A stretch of DNA of 19,032 nt, taken from assembly GCA_964412105.1 (NCBI GenBank), contig CAYPNM010000052.1, positions 1-19,032 on the forward strand. Reading direction: 5' to 3'. Position 1 is the stretch's first letter, and each line of letters opens with the position of its first letter. This document shows positions 1 to 7,710 of this stretch, one piece after another. The DNA comes from JAKAGZ01 sp964412105. Its GTDB lineage: Bacteria; Bacteroidota; Ignavibacteria; Ignavibacteriales; Ignavibacteriaceae. The notes under the pieces are model-generated. The model saw only the letters and a program-made list of their open reading frames with translations. It did no database searches and was not told the origin of the DNA. The position numbers were made by a program, and so were the translations under genes.

Positions 1-221
1 TGGATTTTCAAATCCGAGTTGATAAGCAATTTCAGAAATGCTTCTTTCTCCGGAAAGAAGCAAATTTTTTGCTTCAGAGATTACATAGAGATGAATCAAT
101 TCCAGCGCAGTTTTACCCGCTTCCTGCTTCAGCAGTCGAACTGGATTAATCCCACCAATGGATTTCCCGGCGCTGGGGCGACCATAAATTCAAACAAATC
201 GCTAATATTTCTAAAATTCAT
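1..221 (-). pseudogene. AraC-family transcriptional regulator, internally deleted remnant (runs off left edge)
   Basis: Reading leftward from an ATG at 221, the first 30 codons give a typical start for one AraC subgroup (MNFRNISDLFEFM, then PLVGLIQFD) and then hit TGA. From about position 135, in a different frame, the sequence continues as the conserved C-terminal helix-turn-helix region: LLKQEAGKTALELIHLY, EAKNLLLSGERSISEIAYQ and LGFENP, still open at the left edge. Members of this family are about 300 residues long, so most of the ligand-binding domain and the first DNA-binding helix are missing. The junction lies near 131-140. A strong SD (AGGGGAG, 6 bases before the ATG) is intact. The remnant lies 86 bases downstream of the SDR gene on the same strand, and such regulators often control neighbouring oxidoreductases. 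The family and the breakage are seen directly. Whether it is true decay or an assembly artefact is not decidable here. Confidence 0.8.
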
Positions 222-307
222 TAATTACTCCCCTAAAATTTTATATAATTTAATATTATTGTTGCCTCTTTCAATTTCAAAAGTCACACTTGTTTTTCTA
301 GAGCATT

Positions 308-1039
308 TTAAGGAAATGAAATGCCTGTAATCTCTTCGCATACTTCCAGAAATCTATCTTGTAATTTTGTGTCGTCTGCTTCAGGATTACAATGTCTTTC
401 TTTTTGATGATGAAAATACTTGCCTGTTGCTTTTGCCTTTTCATCATTGCTTACTGCAAGCCAGGCCTGTGTCTCATATCCTTTCTGAAGATCATCAGGT
501 GCACCCGGACCACCCATCTTTGTAGGAACCCAGCCGGGATCTACTGCGTTGGAGTATACATCGGGCCACTTGCGTGCTGCTGCCTTGCTAAGGATTACGT
601 CGTGTAGCTTTGAGTCGGAATAGGCTATAGCCTTGATATCGCCTTTGAAGCTATCAAGTTTTGAATGACCGTGTAAATGCATCCCTGAACTCAGATAGAT
701 TAACCGCTTTGGTTTTTGTATCAGGCACGTAAGAATATAGGGTGCTAATGTATTTACGCTGAAAATTTCTTTTGCTGAAGTCCGGTAGACACCTGCATTA
801 TGAATCACTGCATCAAAGGTGCCTAATGAATTAACTTGATCGGCAAGTTCAATTGTCTCTTCGATGCTTGAAAGATCTCCTGTTAATACATTCTCCGCTC
901 CAGAAGTTTTTTTTAGCGCATCATGTCCACGCTCCTTATTCCGTGCATGCAATACTACCTTGTGTCCCTTTTCTACCAGCAATTTGGCAGACAACTGCCC
1001 AAGTCCGTCTGCTGATCCTGTTATAAATATTCTTGCCAT
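308..1039 (-). CDS. Short-chain dehydrogenase/reductase (SDR), NAD(P)-dependent
   Basis: This is a classical SDR of 243 residues, the usual family length, and it appears intact. The Rossmann cofactor motif TGSADGLG lies at residues 7-14, the acidic DL at 55-56, NAG at 81-83, the catalytic Ser at 117/118, and YSDSK (catalytic Tyr140 and Lys144) at 140-144. PGWVPTKMGG follows the active site, as in the family. A basic Arg33 after the second strand suggests NADP(H) preference, which is an inference. It should catalyse oxidation or reduction of an alcohol or carbonyl in the cytoplasm; the substrate cannot be read from sequence. It is the only undamaged gene in a four-locus minus-strand cassette (AKR/cupin, DUF2255, SDR, AraC). 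The ATG at 1039 follows only a weak SD (AAAGAGAAAG). Confidence 0.88.
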   Translation of the reverse strand: MARIFITGSADGLGQLSAKLLVEKGHKVVLHARNKERGHDALKKTSGAENVLTGDLSSIEETIELADQVNSLGTFDAVIHNAGVYRTSAKEIFSVNTLAPYILTCLIQKPKRLIYLSSGMHLHGHSKLDSFKGDIKAIAYSDSKLHDVILSKAAARKWPDVYSNAVDPGWVPTKMGGPGAPDDLQKGYETQAWLAVSNDEKAKATGKYFHHQKERHCNPEADDTKLQDRFLEVCEEITGISFP

Positions 1040-1111
1040 AGCTTTCTCTTTATTATCAATAAACTTTCCCTATTAAAGTGAGAGAGATTAGATATAGTTC
1101 TTTTTCACACT

Positions 1112-1483
1112 TCATTTCGGTACTACTTTAACTGTTGCAGAACGTCCTCGTTTACCAATCATTGGGCTGAGGTAAGGACTTCCATTGTACTTCCTTCGAT
1201 AAGCATCATCAATGAGATCATTTATTTTACCCTCAACAGCTTCAAATGTTACTTCCTTTGTCATACCCGCAGCAGATATCCGTCCTGCTTATTGTTTCAA
1301 TGCTGCTTGGTACCAGCTTGAATTTTTTCCATTGTAAGCACGTACAAAGAGTTCCTCACCAACTACAACAGACCAGATCCAGGTCGGTGTACCGTAAGTT
1401 TTTCCATCATCACGAAAAGGTGAAATGTACAGATCATCTGAATTCGCGATTTTTCCAAGCTCTTCTTTTATCCATTCTGACAT
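1112..1483 (-). pseudogene. DUF2255-family protein interrupted by an in-frame TAA
   Basis: Starting at ATG 1483, with an AAAGGA SD 7 bases upstream, the first 64 codons read as a DUF2255 protein, including ISPFRDDGKTYGTPTWIW and FVRAYNGKNSSWYQAALKQ. Codon 65 is TAA (1289-1291). The same frame then continues without a shift through AGRISAAGMTKEV, AYRRKYNGSPYLSPMIGKRG and RSATVKVVPK to a TGA at 1112-1114. The joined product would be about 123 residues, which is the normal family length, and relatives have Lys at the stop position. A single AAA-to-TAA change would explain this. DUF2255 has no established function; it tends to sit near small oxidoreductase and cupin genes. The gene is 35 bases downstream of the cupin remnant and 72 bases upstream of the SDR. 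Either it is a recent pseudogene or only a 64-residue fragment is made. Confidence 0.85.
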
Positions 1484-1518
1484 TTTCTTATCCTTTAATT
1501 TAACATTAATATCTTATT

Positions 1519-1799
1519 CTATTTCTGATATTGTTCATCCGTGACCTTCTCCATCCAGTCAACTACTTTTCCATCTTTCTCTTCCTGGATTGCAATATGG
1601 CTCATTGCTTTATTTTGAGAAGAGCCGTGCCGGTGTTTTTCTTCAGGTTCAAACCAAATAACATCTCCCGGATGAATTTCTTCGATTGGACTTCCTTCAC
1701 AGCCGGTAACATATCTTTATCACTAATAAACCATGTTCCAAGACCAAGTTTTGGAATCTTAACCCCATTAGATAGCGTATATTTTTCCTCTAAAATCAT
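1519..1799 (-). pseudogene. Aldo-keto reductase start joined by deletion to a cupin end
   Basis: From ATG 1799 (SD AAAGGAG about 9 bases upstream) the first 37 or so residues are the N-terminus of an aldo-keto reductase: EKYTLSNGVKIPKLGLGTW, then a PAVKE helix. Near 1689-1700 the sequence switches, in another frame, to the C-terminal half of a small cupin: EGSPIEEIHPGDVIWFEP, then EEKHRHGSS, MSHIAIQEEKDGKVVDWM and EKVTDEQYQK, ending at TAG 1519-1521. The HPGD...H.HG pattern is the cupin metal-binding second motif. The rest of the reductase, including its catalytic Asp/Tyr/Lys/His region, and the first cupin motif are missing. The two parent genes were therefore probably neighbours and a deletion fused them out of frame. 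The original frame continues as unrelated sequence to a stop at 1602, so no functional product is expected. Confidence 0.82.
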
Positions 1800-2008
1800 A
1801 ATTATTATCTCCTTTTCTTTCTTATTTGTTCAAATTTACGCTACTAATCTAGGCAAGCCATTTCCATTGAACGAATACAAAAGACGGGATTACTTATACA
1901 TTTTAACTAAATAGGGAATGCTTTATTTTGGGTTTGCCTAAAGAATTTTGTTGCCTTAACCTAATAAATTCCTTAAGTTAATTGGTGCCATAGGTAGCTG
2001 GGGATCAT
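1800..2008. promoter_or_regulatory. Divergent intergenic region between the decayed cassette and the kinase
   Basis: This 209-base AT-rich gap separates divergent genes and must hold promoters for both. On the minus strand, TAAATTTG (plus positions 1831-1838) matches the Bacteroidota -7 consensus TAnnTTTG exactly, 31 bases before the aldo-keto reductase ATG. I do not see a matching -33 TTTG at the right distance. For the kinase I see no convincing promoter pair and only a weak SD (GGGGA) before the ATG at 2009. Confidence 0.35.
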
Positions 2009-4603
2009 ATGATTGGAAAAACAATCCATCATTATAAGATACTTGAAGAGCTCGGCACCGGAGGAATGGGGACTGTCTATAAGGCTCAAGATATTAAGCT
2101 CAATCGTCTCGTTGCACTTAAGTTTCTGGCTCCCCACCTTAGCCGTGATGAGGATGAAAAAAAGAGATTCATTCACGAAGCAAGAGCTATATCCGCTCTC
2201 GACCATCCCAATATATGTAATATTTTTAATATCGAAGAGACCGATGACCGGCAAATATACATCGTTATGGCCTGTTATGAGGGGAAATCACTTAAAGATA
2301 TCATTAAGGAGGAACGCTTACCTGTTGAGCAGGCAGTTGAAGTCGCTCTTCAAATTGCCGAAGGACTTGAAGCAGCTCATTCAAAAAATATTATCCACAG
2401 GGATATTAAGCCTGCGAATGTTTTAATAACAGAAGAAGGCAGGGTAAAGATAGTTGACTTCGGACTGGCAAAACTGGCGGGGAATACAACACTTACAAAG
2501 GAAGGAAGCACGCTGGGTACCATTGCTTATATGTCACCTGAACAGTCTAAGGGTCTGGAGGTTGATAACAGAACAGACATCTGGGCATTTGGTGTGGTGC
2601 TTTATGAGATGCTAACCGGTGAATCGCCATTCAAGGCTGACTACGAGCAGGCAGTGATTTATTCTATTCTGAATGAACCTCCAACGCCAATAGAAAATTA
2701 TAATGATAAGTGTCCTGCAACTCTTGCAAAAATCGTAAATCGATGTTTAGCAAAAAACCCGGATGAACGTTATCAAAAAATTTCAGAAGTTATTAATGAT
2801 CTTCAGCTTTCTGAAGTGGATACGGATTATGGTTTCAGAACGAAAACCTTAAAAATTAGAAAACAAGGCTGGACTAAGTATAACATAAAAAAGATTCCAG
2901 CAATTATAGGCCTGGCCATTGTAGTTATTGCCTTATCATTTTTATTGCCTGGAGCGTGGCAAAAAATCAAAGATTTTGCAGGATGGAACTCCGTCCCTGA
3001 AGAACAACATATGGTTATTTTGCCATTAACTAATATTGGCGGAGATTCCACTAATCAAGCCTTTTGTGAAGGATTAATGGAAACTCTTTCCAGCAATATT
3101 ACTCAAATTGAGCAGTTCCGAAATTCATTATGGGTGGTCCCTTCCAGCGAAGTAATCAAGGATAATATTAAGAGTGCCGGCGAAGCATATAACAAATATG
3201 GAGTAAATCTCGCCGTGACTGGCAGTGTACAGTTTATAGGGGATCTTTTAAAATTAAATTTAAATCTAATTGATGCAAAAGATCTGCGGCAGTTAAATTC
3301 TTCAATCATTAATATTAATACAAAAGATATTTCTTCGCTGGATAAAAAAGCAGTGATCAATCTTCTTGAAATGTTGCACCTGGAAGTAGAACCTCAACTC
3401 AAGGATGTTTTGGAAGCAGGAAAAACAGATGATCCCGAAGCCTATGAATGTTATGTCCAGGCAATCGGTAAACTTCAGCAATATCAGGATATCAATAATG
3501 TTGAAGAAGCATTGCGCCTGCTTAAACTTGCAATACTTAGTGACTCAAATTATGCTTTGGCTTATGCGGGTCTTGGAGCAGCCTACTGGTGGTATTATGA
3601 TTTAACAAAAAATTCAAGTCTTGTTAAACTTGCAGAAAATGCTGCAAATAAAGGTTATGCACTTGACAGCACACTTGCATCAACCAATGTAGCGCTCGGA
3701 ATAATTTATAATGGTACCGGTAAATATGAAGAGGCTGTTATTCATTTAAATAAAGCTTTGGCCAGCGAACCTTCTGATGCGGCGGCTTACAGGGAACTCG
3801 CAAAAACATACCAAAATTTGAAAAGAGATGCCGATGCAGAAGCAACCTTTAAACAGGCAATTAAATTGAAACCTGATTACTGGGCGGGTCACAATGATCT
3901 TGGGGTTTTTTATTTTAAGCTTGGCCGCTTTAATGACGCAGCAGAGCAATTCAAAGAAGTTATTAAATGTGCCCCCAATAACTCCCGTGGATATGTAAAT
4001 TTAGGAATAATGTATTATCATCTGGACCAACCTTCAAAAGTAAAAGAAATGTTTGAAAAATCTATTCAGCTTAAGCCTGATTATGGTATTTATTCAAATT
4101 TAGGAGTTATATACTACAAGGAAAATAATTTTGATAAATCTGCTAAAATGTACAGAAAAGCTTTGAATCTAAATGATAACAGTTATTTGACATGGGCAAA
4201 TCTTGCGGTTGCACAACATTATATTCCGGGACAGAACGAGGCTTCAAAAAGAAATTATAAAAAGGCAATAGAACTTGCTGAAGAACAATTTAAAATAAAT
4301 CCTAAAGACACTAAAGTTATTTCTAATTTGGCTGGCTATTACGGAGATATCGATGATAGCACGAAGTCTTTTGAATTCCTTAATAAAGCATTACAAATCG
4401 CCCCCGATAATTCGGAAGTTTTATATCGAGCTGCTTCAATAAATGAACACTTCAAAAACAGGGAAAAAGCATTGTATTGGATAAAGAAAGCTCTCATTAA
4501 TGGATATTCAAGAATTGAGATAGAGCAGGAGCGGGAGCTCAAGCAATTGGTTTCTGATAGCAGATACAAACAAATAGTGTCAGAATTAAAAGAAAATAAT
4601 TAA
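2009..4603 (+). CDS. Membrane Ser/Thr protein kinase with extracytoplasmic TolB-like domain and TPR repeats
   Basis: This is an 864-residue Hanks-type kinase. The kinase domain spans about residues 9-268: glycine loop GTGGMGTVY (16-24), ATP-anchoring Lys38, helix-C Glu57, catalytic HRD at 130-132 within HRDIKPAN, DFG at 150-152, SPE at 176-178, and DIWAFGV at 190-196. All catalytic residues are present, so it should be active. A single transmembrane helix follows at about 297-315. Beyond it is a TolB/FlgO-like region (about 333-460) with VILPLTNIGGDS and AVTGSVQ, then a long run of tetratricopeptide repeats (about 475-850) such as the one near AYRELAKTYQNLKRDADAE. The likely topology is a cytoplasmic kinase with a periplasmic TolB-TPR sensor that binds protein or peptide partners; the ligand is unknown. 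The start was chosen because the kinase fold begins at residue 9. The following small secreted-protein gene is probably co-transcribed. Confidence 0.9.
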   Translation: MIGKTIHHYKILEELGTGGMGTVYKAQDIKLNRLVALKFLAPHLSRDEDEKKRFIHEARAISALDHPNICNIFNIEETDDRQIYIVMACYEGKSLKDIIKEERLPVEQAVEVALQIAEGLEAAHSKNIIHRDIKPANVLITEEGRVKIVDFGLAKLAGNTTLTKEGSTLGTIAYMSPEQSKGLEVDNRTDIWAFGVVLYEMLTGESPFKADYEQAVIYSILNEPPTPIENYNDKCPATLAKIVNRCLAKNPDERYQKISEVINDLQLSEVDTDYGFRTKTLKIRKQGWTKYNIKKIPAIIGLAIVVIALSFLLPGAWQKIKDFAGWNSVPEEQHMVILPLTNIGGDSTNQAFCEGLMETLSSNITQIEQFRNSLWVVPSSEVIKDNIKSAGEAYNKYGVNLAVTGSVQFIGDLLKLNLNLIDAKDLRQLNSSIININTKDISSLDKKAVINLLEMLHLEVEPQLKDVLEAGKTDDPEAYECYVQAIGKLQQYQDINNVEEALRLLKLAILSDSNYALAYAGLGAAYWWYYDLTKNSSLVKLAENAANKGYALDSTLASTNVALGIIYNGTGKYEEAVIHLNKALASEPSDAAAYRELAKTYQNLKRDADAEATFKQAIKLKPDYWAGHNDLGVFYFKLGRFNDAAEQFKEVIKCAPNNSRGYVNLGIMYYHLDQPSKVKEMFEKSIQLKPDYGIYSNLGVIYYKENNFDKSAKMYRKALNLNDNSYLTWANLAVAQHYIPGQNEASKRNYKKAIELAEEQFKINPKDTKVISNLAGYYGDIDDSTKSFEFLNKALQIAPDNSEVLYRAASINEHFKNREKALYWIKKALINGYSRIEIEQERELKQLVSDSRYKQIVSELKENN

Positions 4604-4662
4604 TCCCCGATTGTTGCTTAACTAAATTCATTTAATGTTTAATAAATAATCAGGAGGTTATG

Positions 4663-5100
4663 ATGAGAGCCAAAATAAAGCTGTCTTTGGCGGCTATAGT
4701 TTTTGTTCTGTTGTTTATCGGAATTTATGGCTTTATAATTGAAAAACCAGATCCCCCTCCCAATAGAACCTATCTAATGATAGTAAAAGATTCTACTGAT
4801 GGTGTGTGGAAGGTTGTGGATCTAACTAATCCGAGTAATAAAAAAATTAAGGTATATAGAAATGAATTCGTCTACTGGACAGCAGTGGGCACAGATGCAT
4901 ACTTACAATTTCCCGATTCAATATTTGCCAAATCAAAAAATATTAAGGATGGTTTCACCGCCATAGTTCGAGATGGTGATTGGTTAAAACTAAAAGTAAA
5001 AGGAACCACAGCTACCAGAACTTATATATATTCAGTGTTTTGTTCGACTGACAGTGTTTATGCTAAAGGAGGTTCCCCCCCAGAGTTTGATGTACATTAA
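4663..5100 (+). CDS. Small membrane-anchored extracytoplasmic protein, possibly cupredoxin-like
   Basis: This protein has about 145 residues. A hydrophobic stretch at about residues 7-25 acts as a signal anchor or uncleaved signal peptide, followed by a Pro-rich linker (PDPPPN) and a beta-rich domain of roughly 105 residues. An AGGAGG SD at 4652-4657 lies 2 bases from the ATG at 4660 and 5 bases from the adjacent in-frame ATG at 4663, so the second ATG is the better start. The end, YSVFCSTDSVYAKGGSPPEF then DVH, resembles the last strands of a cupredoxin-type sandwich. Single Cys and His residues are present, but a full copper-ligand set is not evident, so the fold is a weak inference and the function is unknown. 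It lies 59 bases after the kinase gene on the same strand, which suggests a linked role, perhaps as partner or target of the kinase's outer domain. Confidence 0.7.
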   Translation: MRAKIKLSLAAIVFVLLFIGIYGFIIEKPDPPPNRTYLMIVKDSTDGVWKVVDLTNPSNKKIKVYRNEFVYWTAVGTDAYLQFPDSIFAKSKNIKDGFTAIVRDGDWLKLKVKGTTATRTYIYSVFCSTDSVYAKGGSPPEFDVH

Positions 5101-5208
5101 GTGGTTCCAGGAAATATAAAGTTGACTTTTGCATAAGATATTTATTCGGCATTAAAGAGGGGTTTTTTCTTGCGACATTATTCGGCGCGGGTAAACTAAT
5201 TAAAATAA

Positions 5209-5246
5209 AAATGGCCATTGTAGTTTTAATTCCACAATGGCCATTT
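5209..5246 (-). terminator. Rho-independent terminator of the ccm transcription unit
   Basis: A perfect 13-bp stem, AAATGGCCATTGT (5209-5221) and its complement at 5234-5246, encloses a 12-base loop. Read on the minus strand it is followed by a U-rich tract (TTTTTATTTTAATT, from the stem end to about 5197). It lies about 20 bases past the ccmF stop, the right place to end the ten-gene operon. The plus-strand side lacks a clean U tract, so it probably works in one direction. Confidence 0.85.
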
Positions 5247-5266
5247 ACAAAATTATACGTCTATTT

Positions 5267-7648
5267 TCAGATCAGTGATTCCTTAAGTCTCCGGGCAACG
5301 GATACAAAAAATCCAAAGACCATTATCAGTATTCCGACCCAAACAAGACTAATAAAAGGTTTCACGCTTGCCTGAATAGAAAGAACTTCTTTAGGAGCCG
5401 CCTGCTTATTATCCTCAACAATTTTAGTTACAGCAAAATCTGCCTTTTGAGTATTGGGATCTACCTTCCTAATAGTAATTTTCATATTCAAATCTTTTAT
5501 CTCTGCCGGAACATATTGGAAGTTTCCCATACTTCCTTCTATTGTTGGCTCTACCTTATATGTCTTATTATCTTTAGTGACAACCAGCTTTGTACCCATC
5601 TTTATATTTTCACCGCTTGTCATCTTCGTAATGTCCGGCTGATCAAAACTTTCATATTTTATATTTGCACTATCAACGTTTGCCTGTTGACCAACTGTAA
5701 GCGTCATGGGTTTCTCACTAGGTTTACCTTCATCATAACCCACGGGAGAAATATAAAGGTCTTTCGTCATTCCTACCTTGATTGCAGGCTCTCTCATTAA
5801 GCTGTTATTATAATCCGCAATATACATTACGGGACTGATTCGAAATGATTTGCCATCCTTATCCATATGAATGTTAAATGCATATTTTTTGCCATTTTCT
5901 ATGGACTGCCATCCTTCAAAAGTCATTTTATATCCGAACGCATCCTTAGTTTGGCCCTTGACAAGATCAAGGTTAACCTCTTTACTATAAATTGCCGATG
6001 AGATAACGCCAAGTATAAAAATTGCAATTCCAATATGAGCAACATAAGCACCAAGCATTTTCATATTTCCGCGGATAATTTTAACTGCTATTTCAAGATT
6101 TACAAATAGTGCGAAAGCAGTTGCCAGTAACATAAGTATAACCATCAGGTTAGTAACACCGCCCCATACTGCAACTATGACGGTAAATAATATTGCCGAA
6201 CTTATGGAGAAGACAGATTTCTTTAGTAATTCCTCACCTTTAGAGTGTTTCCATTTTATCAGTAAGCTTAAGCCATTAAGAACCCCGATAATAATTACAA
6301 TCGGCAGCTGCATTTCATTGTAAAAAGTGGTCTCAACAGCGTGACTGATCAATGGTGCAGAAGTTCCAACAAAGACTATTAAAGCCGATGCACTCAATAC
6401 TATTGCTGCTGTAAAGAGAGCGAGTTCACGGGAAAGAAGGCCTTCCTCCCCCTCCATCTTGTCGCTTAAATATTTCCACCTGTAAATAAGACTTCCAAAT
6501 CCAAGTACAAAAAAAGCACCAATAAAAATTATAAGAAACAAGTAAACTAACATACCGGGATCAACAAATGAATGAACAGAAGCATCTCCCAATACCCCGC
6601 TTCTTGTAAGGAACGTCGCGTAAAGTACCAATATATAGGTAAGCAAACAGAGAATAAGGTTTGTCTTGGCAAACTTACCGATTCCGCCATTTGCCTGACT
6701 TTTTCTCTGCACTAAAAGCGTATGTACGGATGCAACACCAACAAGCCATGGAATCAAACTTGAATTTTCAACAGGGTCCCAGGCCCAATAACCGCCCCAT
6801 CCAAGCATTTCATAAGCCCAATAACCGCCAAGCATAATTCCCAATCCCAGGATACCAACTCCGGCTAAGACCCATGGGAACGATTGTTTAACCCAATCCT
6901 TATAATCATTTTTCATCATTGCTGCCATAGCAAATGAAAAAGGAACAGTTGACATTGAAAAACCCGAAAATAAGATTGGCGGATGAATCTGCATCCAGAA
7001 ATTAAGCAGCTGCGGATTTAATCCTTTACCATCTATAATAAATTGATTAACTGAAATTCCTGATGTTGTTAATGCAGAATAAAGATCCGTGTTCATTTTA
7101 ATGAACTGTTGCTTAGACTGTGCGTCGCTGTAAATAAAATTTTGAAGAAACGGTAATGACAGAAATGCGGGATTTATATCTTTTGCAGCAATGAAAACCG
7201 GCTGTGTCCAGATATATTCAAATGGATTTTTAAATAGTGGTGAAACCATTACAAGGAGAAAGGTAAGAGCTAAACTAAAAACTGCCATTACTCTCGGCTC
7301 AAGATCTCCTCTTTTTGAACTATAGGACTGAAGAACAAGCCCGACTATAGTTGAGAGAAGCAGCCATAACATAAAGCTTCCTTCCTGTCCTCCCCAGAAA
7401 GTCGAGAGCAGATGTCCAAGTGGAAGGTCATTGCTGCTGTAATCATAAACATATTTATATTCATAAGAATGAGAAAGTAAGGCATGCCACAACAACGCTG
7501 CCGCGACAATCACAAGCATAGCCATAGCGTGATAGGCTATTCTTGCATAGTTAAGTGCGTTTCGGTACCCCCTGTAATTCAAGAAATACATTATCATTGC
7601 AAGGACGCTGCAAAATAATGCCAGCGATAATACAATACTTCCTACCAT
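5267..7648 (-). CDS. ccmF: Cytochrome c maturation heme lyase CcmF
   Basis: CcmF is the polytopic inner-membrane protein that takes heme from holo-CcmE and attaches it to CxxCH motifs of apocytochrome c. This 793-residue protein has the diagnostic features: WGGQEGSFMLW near residues 85-95, a conserved HPP motif (222-224), and the tryptophan-rich WWD heme-handling motif WGGYWAWDPVENSS at 284-297. The many transmembrane helices are followed by a large periplasmic domain (about 565-765) and a final helix before the basic C-terminus. Compared with proteobacterial CcmF, about 45-50 extra residues (about 160-208) lie just before the HPP segment, in a predicted periplasmic loop. The start ATG has a good SD (TGAGGA, 5 bases away). 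It is the last gene of the operon, 62 bases after ccmE and just before a terminator. Confidence 0.94.
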   Translation of the reverse strand: MVGSIVLSLALFCSVLAMIMYFLNYRGYRNALNYARIAYHAMAMLVIVAAALLWHALLSHSYEYKYVYDYSSNDLPLGHLLSTFWGGQEGSFMLWLLLSTIVGLVLQSYSSKRGDLEPRVMAVFSLALTFLLVMVSPLFKNPFEYIWTQPVFIAAKDINPAFLSLPFLQNFIYSDAQSKQQFIKMNTDLYSALTTSGISVNQFIIDGKGLNPQLLNFWMQIHPPILFSGFSMSTVPFSFAMAAMMKNDYKDWVKQSFPWVLAGVGILGLGIMLGGYWAYEMLGWGGYWAWDPVENSSLIPWLVGVASVHTLLVQRKSQANGGIGKFAKTNLILCLLTYILVLYATFLTRSGVLGDASVHSFVDPGMLVYLFLIIFIGAFFVLGFGSLIYRWKYLSDKMEGEEGLLSRELALFTAAIVLSASALIVFVGTSAPLISHAVETTFYNEMQLPIVIIIGVLNGLSLLIKWKHSKGEELLKKSVFSISSAILFTVIVAVWGGVTNLMVILMLLATAFALFVNLEIAVKIIRGNMKMLGAYVAHIGIAIFILGVISSAIYSKEVNLDLVKGQTKDAFGYKMTFEGWQSIENGKKYAFNIHMDKDGKSFRISPVMYIADYNNSLMREPAIKVGMTKDLYISPVGYDEGKPSEKPMTLTVGQQANVDSANIKYESFDQPDITKMTSGENIKMGTKLVVTKDNKTYKVEPTIEGSMGNFQYVPAEIKDLNMKITIRKVDPNTQKADFAVTKIVEDNKQAAPKEVLSIQASVKPFISLVWVGILIMVFGFFVSVARRLKESLI

Positions 7649-7710
7649 TTTTTCCTCAGAGCTCTATTTAATTTTTATAGTGAATTAGGCTAATAAGTTT
7701 TGCTCACAAA

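Noticed and set aside
1602..1799. A genuine 65-residue small protein from the AKR start codon
   Set aside because: The second half of this frame is an out-of-frame reading of the cupin sequence. The cupin frame is recognisable to its natural end, so the short frame is a by-product of the deletion.
5150..5175. T-rich stretch GGGGTTTTTTCTT as a plus-strand terminator after the small secreted protein
   Set aside because: Only a 4-bp weak stem (AAGA/TCTT) can form, so the G-rich and T-rich run alone does not support a terminator.
5447..5800. Open frame of 117 codons on the plus strand
   Set aside because: It is antisense to the periplasmic domain of ccmF, with no SD and no domain. It is a shadow frame.
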